Of a DNA stretch of 14,773 bases, positions 7,826 through 11,906 are shown piece by piece; position 1 is the first letter of the stretch; every line of letters starts with the position of its first letter. This DNA is from an uncultured Kineosporia sp. Lineage in GTDB: Bacteria > Actinomycetota > Actinomycetes > Actinomycetales > Kineosporiaceae. The DNA is taken from the NCBI GenBank assembly GCA_937859855.1, contig CALMAR010000416.1, forward strand, positions 1-14,773, written 5' to 3'. Both the position numbers and the translations under genes were made by a program. The notes under the pieces were generated by a model, which searched no databases, was not told the DNA's origin, and was given only the letters and a program-made list of their open reading frames with translations.

Positions 7826-8530
7826 TCAGGCAGAGTCGTCGCGCTGCAGGAACGCCGCCAGGGCGGTCGCGATCAGGTGGGTCCGCGACGATGCGGCGAG
7901 TTCGTCGACCAACCTGTCCAGTACTGCGAAGTCCCCCTCGGTCATCCGGTAGTTCAACGGGGTGAGCGGCCCAGCGTCGGCTCGCTGGGGCCTGGCAACC
8001 CTGCTGGCGAAGAGTTTGCCACCGGTCTGCGCGGGACTGATGAGGTCGCCGAGCCGCTCGTAGGTGTCCTCAATGGCCTTGATGATGATCTGGCCGTTGG
8101 CCAGACCGTGCTTGGCGGAGTAATCCTTCAGCTGAGGCATCAACGCCACCGGGACATGCACGTTGGAGGCCTTCATCCGCTGATCGGGACCAACTGTTCC
8201 CGGGTCGGGCGCCGCCTTCGGAGGGCGCCCCGGGCCCCTGTGGGTTCGTGGCCGCTGCGGCGAGCTTGACCTGGTGGCAGAGCCGTCGGGCGGCGACGTA
8301 CTCGGCCGCGCGGGCCCTTCGGGCAGGGGGCCGGTCGTGTCCGGCGAGGTGGCATCGGTCAGGTCCACGACCACCCCTCCCCCGGCGGCGGAGCCGTTCT
8401 CCGCAGCCCGGTGCGTGCGGCGCGGCAGGCGGAACTCCGGCTCCAGGGAGTCGGCGCTTTCGAACCCCTTCAGGCGGTTGGCTGGAACCGGGTGGGCTCC
8501 CCCGTCGCTGTTTCCGCTTGCCGGGCTCAT
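7826..8530 (-). CDS. Tandem ribbon-helix-helix DNA-binding protein, probable ParB analogue
   Basis: A 234-residue protein whose ATG overlaps the parA stop (ATGA). Residues 1-118 are low-complexity and Pro/Ser/Gly-rich, with an AT-hook-like RGPGRPPK (98-105). Two RHH-like units follow. Residues about 122-160 run NVHVPVALMPQLKDYSAK..., giving strand, helix, helix. Residues about 190-229 run PLNYRMTEGDFAVLDRLVDE..., with the same order. RHH proteins bind short palindromic or direct repeats as beta-ribbons; a single chain with two units could bind without dimerising. Sitting directly after parA, it is most likely the centromere-binding partner (ParB/ParR-like) and autorepressor of the pair. A role as regulator of the tad genes is also possible. 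No ParB N-terminal or HTH (KorB-type) domain is seen. The family call is from pattern only. Confidence 0.72.
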   Translation of the reverse strand: MSPASGNSDGGAHPVPANRLKGFESADSLEPEFRLPRRTHRAAENGSAAGGGVVVDLTDATSPDTTGPLPEGPARPSTSPPDGSATRSSSPQRPRTHRGPGRPPKAAPDPGTVGPDQRMKASNVHVPVALMPQLKDYSAKHGLANGQIIIKAIEDTYERLGDLISPAQTGGKLFASRVARPQRADAGPLTPLNYRMTEGDFAVLDRLVDELAASSRTHLIATALAAFLQRDDSA

Positions 8531-9642
8531 CGCATGACTCCGCTCTGGCTCGAGTCGGGCTCCAGACTGACTGAGAACACCTGACTAGGAACTGGGGTGC
8601 TTGGCTGCTGGCCGCCGCCTTGGTTCTCAAGGGCCCAGGGTGCCGGTTCAGACCCATCGGCCGGGCCTGCTGCCGTCTCGGATCCATCGGTCACGGCAGC
8701 CGCGATGCGGTCGCAGATCTCCTGAGCGAGCTGGCGGTAGTCCTCGGCCAGGGAATTGGCCGTACCTGACAGTTGCGTGGTCAGCGGAAGGACATCCAGG
8801 CCCGAGGCCGCCCTGCGACTGCGTTCCCGCAGCTCACCGAAGTACCCGGCCCGGGCCTGCGTGGCGTCGCGAGCCAGCTCGTGAGCGAGCTGCCCCCGCG
8901 CCCGGCAGTCATGTGCAGCGGTTTCTGAGAGCCGGATGAAGGTGTCGAACATGGGCACGGTTTCGCCTATCTCACCAAGCATTTCGCGGGTGCTACGCAA
9001 GATCCGGGTCGCCGATGGATTGTGGGAGGTGATCACCACGCCCAGGTATCGCAGGTCGGGATTGCCGGCCCGGGCGTTCTTGACCCTGGGGCCCACGGCG
9101 AGCAGGCCATCCCAGCTGGCCTGGTCGGTCTTGGTCGGTATGAGGACCCAGCCCGTGGCCGCCAGCGCCATCTCTTGGAGCTCGCTGTTGCCCGGGGGGC
9201 AGTCCAGGAAGATCAGGTCGTAGTCGCCGGCGACCTCGGCCAGCTTCCGCGCGAACTCGTGCGGCACCGACCCGCTGGGCAGCTCCTGCGCGGCCGATGG
9301 CAGTCGCGACATGAGGCCCAGCATTTCCAGGTTCCGGCCGCCGAAGATGAAGTCAAGGTTCGTGCGAATGTTACGCACGATCGGCAGAGGCTCGTCGTTC
9401 CAGATAGAGCCCAGCAACCCGCGACCCGCGTCCTCGGACTCGTGCTCGATCAGTCCCAGATCGAGCTTCAGGTTCCCGGAGATGTCCAGATCCACGAGCA
9501 GGACCCGGTAGCCCGCAGCGGCAAGCCGGCCACCGACGTTGGCCACGATGCTGGTCTTCAGCACACCCCCCTTCCCGTTGATCACCGCAACCACGCGGCT
9601 GCGGTCGCTGGGGTCTACGTGTTCGCTCGCCGGTGACGCCAT
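8527..9642 (-). CDS. parA: ParA-family partition ATPase
   Basis: The protein has 371 residues from the ATG at 9642, preceded by GGAGG (9648-9652) at 5 nt. In-frame ATGs at 9663 and 9738 are disfavoured: the first lacks a ribosome-binding site, and the second lies upstream of the putative promoter. Motifs: deviant Walker A KGGVLKTS (24-31), where Leu replaces the usual Gly; VLLVDLDISGN (48-58) as A-prime; and YDLIFLDCPPGN (141-152) as Walker B. The latter half (about 260-315) is helical and Arg/Glu-rich, then the protein ends in a Pro/Ser/Gln-rich tail. ParA ATPases dimerise on ATP, coat the nucleoid and are displaced by a centromere-binding partner to move replicons. The RHH gene overlaps its stop and is the likely partner. 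It heads the minus-strand array, so a link to positioning the Tad complex cannot be excluded. Confidence 0.9.
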   Translation of the reverse strand: MASPASEHVDPSDRSRVVAVINGKGGVLKTSIVANVGGRLAAAGYRVLLVDLDISGNLKLDLGLIEHESEDAGRGLLGSIWNDEPLPIVRNIRTNLDFIFGGRNLEMLGLMSRLPSAAQELPSGSVPHEFARKLAEVAGDYDLIFLDCPPGNSELQEMALAATGWVLIPTKTDQASWDGLLAVGPRVKNARAGNPDLRYLGVVITSHNPSATRILRSTREMLGEIGETVPMFDTFIRLSETAAHDCRARGQLAHELARDATQARAGYFGELRERSRRAASGLDVLPLTTQLSGTANSLAEDYRQLAQEICDRIAAAVTDGSETAAGPADGSEPAPWALENQGGGQQPSTPVPSQVFSVSLEPDSSQSGVMR

Positions 9643-9645
9643 CCG

Positions 9646-9652
9646 CTCCTCC
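9646..9652 (-). promoter_or_regulatory. Ribosome-binding site that decides the parA start
   Basis: On the minus strand this reads GGAGGAG, with GGAGG ending 5 nt before the ATG at 9642. It is the only good match near the candidate starts, so it favours 9642 over 9663 or 9738. Confidence 0.65.
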
Positions 9653-9675
9653 ATCGTCCTCATGTAAAGACATCT

Positions 9676-9702
9676 AGGTGCCGCCTGTCCCCATCTGTGA
9701 CA
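9676..9702 (-). promoter_or_regulatory. Putative promoter/operator TGTCACA-N16-ACCT upstream of parA
   Basis: Reading the minus strand, TGTCACA (9702-9696) is followed after exactly 16 nt by ACCT (9679-9676). As a promoter it would start transcription near 9670, a leader of about 27 nt to the parA ATG at 9642 that includes the GGAGG site. This is the same element and spacing as at 2686-2712 and 11312-11338. The -35-like TGTCACA resembles what I recall for ECF41-group sigma promoters, though their -10 is CGTC rather than ACCT. Confidence 0.55.
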
Positions 9703-9817
9703 CCACCAGCGGCAACATGGCCGCCAATAAGCCGCCACCGCGCCAGCGACAGCTGACAGGTTGGTGCATCACTCTCCCACTGCTTGGGTCTTACTTGGCA
9801 CGTACTGTCCGCGTGTC

Positions 9818-9846
9818 GGCGGTCTACCGCCTGCAGGTTGGCAACC
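9818..9846. repeat. Pair of adjacent palindromes in the parA upstream region
   Basis: GGCGGTctACCGCC (9818-9831) has perfect 6-bp arms. CTGCAG (9831-9836) and GGTTGgCAACC (9836-9846) follow directly. They lie about 115-145 bp upstream of the putative parA promoter. Closely spaced palindromes of this size are typical operator or centromere sites for small dimeric DNA-binding proteins. No binding protein is proven. Confidence 0.4.
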
Positions 9847-9913
9847 GACTAGCCCCCCTCAGATGGCGTGCATGCTGTGTGTTGCTTATTTTGTGTGCCC
9901 AATGTGGCGACGT

Positions 9914-10024
9914 TGTTTGTGCTAGCTGTTTGCTTGTTGGTGTTTGGCATGCTGCCAGGTGTGATGTTTATTTGCGCGTTATGCGTTCAGTGTGTGCACC
10001 AGATCGCACGCTACTGCTTGTTTG
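9914..10024 (+). repeat. Recurring TGTTTG hexamers in low-GC tract
   Basis: TGTTTG occurs at 9914, 9927, 9941 and 10019, with a one-base variant TGTTTA at 9965. The first three are 13 and 14 bp apart. The plus strand is unusually rich in T and G here. The arrangement resembles degenerate iterons or a melting region, but it is only a hexamer and the last copy is far from the others. Confidence 0.3.
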
Positions 10025-10085
10025 CTGTCCGCCTACTACGCCCATTACGCTGGGTGGCTTTCAACTTATTGTCTGGCAACGGGCA

Positions 10086-10160
10086 GCAATAATTCTGAGA
10101 GAATTCTTGCAGCAGGTGACCGTGTATCCACCTGCTGCTGCACACACGACACGCGCGTGT
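10086..10160. repeat. Three consecutive palindromes upstream of the plus-strand gene
   Basis: (1) 10086-10110: a 25-nt near-perfect palindrome (10 of 11 pairs, 3-nt centre GAG) with AATTCT/AGAATT arms. (2) 10109-10138: perfect 10-bp arms GCAGCAGGTG and CACCTGCTGC around a 10-nt loop, starting 1 nt inside the end of the first. (3) 10149-10160: ACACGCGCGTGT, a perfect 12-bp palindrome. All sit 84-158 bp before the likely start at 10244. They could be operators, a centromere, an origin structure or an RNA attenuator. Tandem overlap of the first two also allows alternative folding. Confidence 0.5.
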
Positions 10161-10243
10161 GCTACTGGTGGGGAGCCACTGTTGGCATGCATCATGGCGT
10201 CATGCCCCCTCTGAGCGCTCGCAGCCTGCCTGGGGGAGACCCG

Positions 10244-10903
10244 GTGCTGCGCAACGTGATGGACTGGCGTGAGGACACCCGCTGGCACCGACGCATGTTT
10301 GCGCAGTCCCGGTTCCGCTGGACGCCTCAGGACGCCTTGCGCGTCGCCAGTCGCTTCAGCGGCGGCCGCCTGGAGTTCACAACGGTCAAACACCTGGTGC
10401 TGCTCGACCAGGCCGCCACTGATCTCTTCGACTACACCGACACGGTGCGCCTCTCGCTTGCGGGTCCAGTCCGTGCTGCTCGAGACGCGTTCGGCCCCTC
10501 CTGGCTAACAGTGCTCCCCGACGTCGGACTTACCGAGATCGAGGCCAGACTCATCCTGGCGGCGGGGTCGGTTCACCTGGACGAACCCGTATCTGGCGAC
10601 GTCAGTAGGGTTCTCCGCGATCTGCCACTGCCCAATCCGCTAACGCAGATTTGGGAGATCCGTCAGCTGCAGGGGATGTACCTCGCCGCCCATGGGGTGC
10701 TGGAGGACACATTCGCCGACCTGATCACGGAGCTCTCCGAGCGCGTTCCCCTGAGCCTGCTCGCAGCCAGGACCTCCAGTCTCACCGCGCGGCGCCTGGA
10801 GCAGCGTTTGGAGACCCAGGCGGCAGCTCGCGGCGGACCGCTAGACCCGCGCCGGCGCACGGAGCAGCGGTTTCCCGCTCTCGTGATGTCCCCGGCCAGC
10901 TAG
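10244..10903 (+). CDS. Hypothetical protein, no recognised family
   Basis: I do not recognise this protein. About 219 residues starting from GTG at 10244, chosen because GGGGGAG (10232-10238) lies 5 nt upstream; ATG at 10259 or 10202 are alternatives. The frame is open back to 9992, but codons before about 10200 have low third-position GC and look non-coding. After 10244 third positions are strongly G/C, which supports coding. The protein is soluble and mostly helical. It has an Arg/Trp-rich start (MDWREDTRWHRR), no membrane segment, and an Arg/Gln-rich C-terminal helix (ARRLEQRLETQAAARGG). It lies between the partition pair and the replication gene and is followed by a strong hairpin. A replicon-maintenance role is suggested by position only. 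Confidence 0.62.
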   Translation: MLRNVMDWREDTRWHRRMFAQSRFRWTPQDALRVASRFSGGRLEFTTVKHLVLLDQAATDLFDYTDTVRLSLAGPVRAARDAFGPSWLTVLPDVGLTEIEARLILAAGSVHLDEPVSGDVSRVLRDLPLPNPLTQIWEIRQLQGMYLAAHGVLEDTFADLITELSERVPLSLLAARTSSLTARRLEQRLETQAAARGGPLDPRRRTEQRFPALVMSPAS

Positions 10904-10947
10904 CGCCGGGCGGGTCACCCCGTGCGCGGCTAAGCAACGATTCGCAC

Positions 10948-10974
10948 TTGTCCACCGCCTTGAAAGGGGTGGAC
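10948..10974 (+). terminator. Strong hairpin after the hypothetical gene; contains DnaA-box-like sequence
   Basis: Arms GTCCACC (10950-10956) and GGTGGAC (10968-10974) pair fully. Inside them CCT/AGG continues the stem after a one-base bulge, leaving a TGAA loop. It lies 46 nt after the stop of the gene ending at 10903 and has no clear T-tract, which is common for actinobacterial terminators. The left arm forms TTGTCCACC (10948-10956), one mismatch from the Streptomyces DnaA-box consensus TTGTCCACA as I recall it, so an origin element is an alternative reading. Confidence 0.5.
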
Positions 10975-11137
10975 GACCCGGACCGGCGCAAGCCTCGGCG
11001 TCTCGCGATGGGCGTCGTCGTGCCGGCCGGCTCCTCAGACGACCTCCCATCCGGGCCGAGGCCACAGTGTCTTGCCATGTGTTTTGCTACACCATCTGCT
11101 GCCTAGCAGAACACTCTCGAAGCGTTTTCCTAGCTCG

Positions 11138-11180
11138 CTTCCCCCTACGTTTCCCCCTCCTTTCCCACCTCTGGGGGAAG
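11138..11180. repeat. C-rich repeats with inverted G-rich arm
   Basis: CTTCCCCC (11138-11145) and TTTCCCCC (11150-11157) are about 12 bp apart, with a TTTCCCA variant at 11161. The complement GGGGGAAG at 11173-11180 can pair with the first two, giving two alternative stems. A GCTTCCCCGCTTCCC variant recurs near 11217. This may be a regulator or origin site, or simply biased sequence. Confidence 0.3.
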
Positions 11181-11311
11181 TCATAAACGGCCTATGAGCA
11201 GCGCGTTTAGCTTGGCTTCCCCGCTTCCCACCAACGGCCCACCATGCGCGCGCGGGGACTTGTTTTCAGGCCCATCGCGCAGGGCTGCCGGAGGTTCATG
11301 TCACCTGCGGA

Positions 11312-11338
11312 TGTCACAGCTAGCGCTGGAAGGGACCT
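11312..11338 (+). promoter_or_regulatory. Putative promoter/operator TGTCACA-N16-ACCT upstream of small RHH gene
   Basis: TGTCACA (11312-11318) and ACCT (11335-11338) are 16 nt apart, as at the parA and pilin sites. Transcription would start near 11345, leaving a leader of about 140 nt that contains both copies of the 45-bp duplication and their palindromes. It shares a ten-base run (GATGTCACAG on the coding strand) with the pilin site. Confidence 0.5.
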
Positions 11339-11400
11339 TGTCTCTTGGGTGTGAGCCCTTCTCTCGTCTACCGAGCGCGCGACACGCCGGGTCGGCTGGG

Positions 11401-11490
11401 ATTCGTGATGCAGCATCACGACGCGAGTAGACATAGGCCGTACAGATTCGCGATGCAGCATCACGACGCGATTGGACGTAGGCCATGCAG
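11401..11490 (+). repeat. 45-bp tandem duplication with embedded palindromes
   Basis: Copies at 11401-11445 and 11446-11490 abut directly and match at 39 of 45 positions. Each carries a 17-nt odd palindrome: CGTGATGCAGCATCACG at 11404-11420 is perfect, and the copy at 11449-11465 has one mismatch. The second copy extends through the ATG CAG of the small RHH gene, where the first copy has GTA. RHH repressors typically bind palindromes or repeats over their own start, so this is a likely autoregulatory site. A centromere is the alternative. Confidence 0.75.
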
Positions 11491-11739
11491 GTGCGCAAGC
11501 CGTCCGGGCGCAAGCCGGGCACGCGACCCAGAGGCGACCGCTCCGCGATCACTGTGCGGGTGCCCACCGAGCACGCGAGGGTCTACGAGCAGTCGGCTCG
11601 CGATGCCGGCTACGCGTCCCTCAGCGACTACCTCGGCGCGCTACTGGCCCGGGAGCACCGTCTGCCTGAACCGGAGTACATCCACCGCCCGTCGACAAGC
11701 AGCAACCAGACCCGGCTGGACCTGCCCTTGGCCATGTAA
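11485..11739 (+). CDS. Small ribbon-helix-helix (Arc/MetJ-type) protein
   Basis: An 84-residue protein. A basic tail (1-19, with KPSGRKPGTRPRGDR) precedes an RHH unit: a strand AITVRVP (21-27), helix about 28-41, turn GYASL, and helix about 45-58 (LSDYLGALLAREHRL). A polar tail follows. RHH dimers insert the strand pair into the major groove, so this is a DNA-binding regulator, antitoxin-like protein or centromere binder. An in-frame TAG at 11479-11481 sits just upstream, so the ATG at 11485 is the first possible start; its ribosome-binding site is poor. No toxin-like gene follows; the next gene is the primase. The start codon lies inside a 45-bp duplication with palindromes, favouring autoregulation and perhaps control of replication. 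Confidence 0.75.
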   Translation: MQVRKPSGRKPGTRPRGDRSAITVRVPTEHARVYEQSARDAGYASLSDYLGALLAREHRLPEPEYIHRPSTSSNQTRLDLPLAM

Positions 11740-11757
11740 GGAGCCGCAAAAAGAGAG

Positions 11758-11794
11758 CGCCACCCCTGTCAGCTTGGCGGCAGGCGGGGTGGCG
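11758..11794 (+). terminator. Hairpin after small RHH gene
   Basis: Perfect 9-bp arms CGCCACCCC (11758-11766) and GGGGTGGCG (11786-11794), with extra CTG/CAG pairing in the loop. It begins 18 nt after the TAA. No T-tract is present, so it is a plausible actinobacterial terminator or attenuator before the primase gene. Confidence 0.6.
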
Positions 11795-11835
11795 TCCCAT
11801 GGAGCGAAAGGCTGCTGTGAGCCCTGCATCTACGA

Positions 11836-11863
11836 GGGTACCCGACGTCTGCGCCGGGTACCC
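11836..11863 (+). repeat. Paired GGGTACCC palindromes before the primase gene
   Basis: GGGTACCCG (11836-11844) and CGGGTACCC (11855-11863) are perfect inverted arms around a 10-nt spacer. Each arm holds the same 8-bp palindrome GGGTACCC, about 19-20 bp apart, roughly two helical turns. The pair ends 43 nt before the primase GTG. This is a typical layout for two repressor dimers on one DNA face, and it can also form an RNA hairpin in the leader. Confidence 0.5.
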
Positions 11864-11893
11864 CACGCCGACATCGCGGCGTGTCGTCCCTTC

Positions 11894-11900
11894 AGGGGGG
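11894..11900 (+). promoter_or_regulatory. Ribosome-binding site of the primase gene
   Basis: AGGGGGG ends 6 nt before GTG 11907. No other in-frame start nearby has a comparable site, so it fixes the start. Confidence 0.7.
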
Positions 11901-11906
11901 TGACAC

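Larger units (their letters stand above)
9664..10243. other. 580-bp divergent spacer between parA and the next gene
   Basis: No convincing gene is present: the open frames here have low third-position GC and odd Cys-rich translations. GC falls to about 47% by hand count at 9881-9980 in a genome that is otherwise about 70%. The stretch contains the putative parA promoter (9676-9702), GCCGCCA direct repeats (9720 and 9731), a pair of palindromes (9818-9846), a TGGCA-TGC-TGCCA inverted repeat (9945-9957), recurring TGTTTG, and three palindromes close to the plus-strand gene (10086-10160). Such a spacer next to a partition pair commonly holds a centromere, and next to a replication gene an origin. 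Which it is cannot be read from sequence alone. Confidence 0.6.
10904..11484. other. 581-bp spacer between hypothetical gene and small RHH gene
   Basis: No gene is supported here; the minus-strand frames that cross it have translations unlike known proteins. It holds a strong hairpin with a DnaA-box-like sequence (10948-10974), C-rich TTCCCCC repeats (11138-11180), a repeated ATGTCAC (11298 and 11311), the putative promoter (11312-11338), and a 45-bp tandem duplication (11401-11490) that reaches into the RHH start. It may contain the replication origin or be the control region of the small RHH gene. Confidence 0.55.

Noticed and set aside
9720..9737. GCCGCCA direct repeats as partition iterons
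   Set aside because: Only two exact copies, and GC-rich heptamers like this are common by chance in this genome.
9678..10214. 178-codon plus-strand open frame in the parA spacer
   Set aside because: Low third-position GC, many cysteines with no pattern, no ribosome-binding site, and it covers the putative parA promoter and the palindromes.
11301..11567. Minus-strand frame with a repeated 15-residue segment
   Set aside because: The peptide repeat is simply the 45-bp (15-codon) duplication translated in a shadow frame; it overlaps the RHH gene.
11485..11794. Toxin-antitoxin pair
   Set aside because: The RHH protein is antitoxin-like, but no toxin-sized gene follows; a hairpin and then the primase gene come next.
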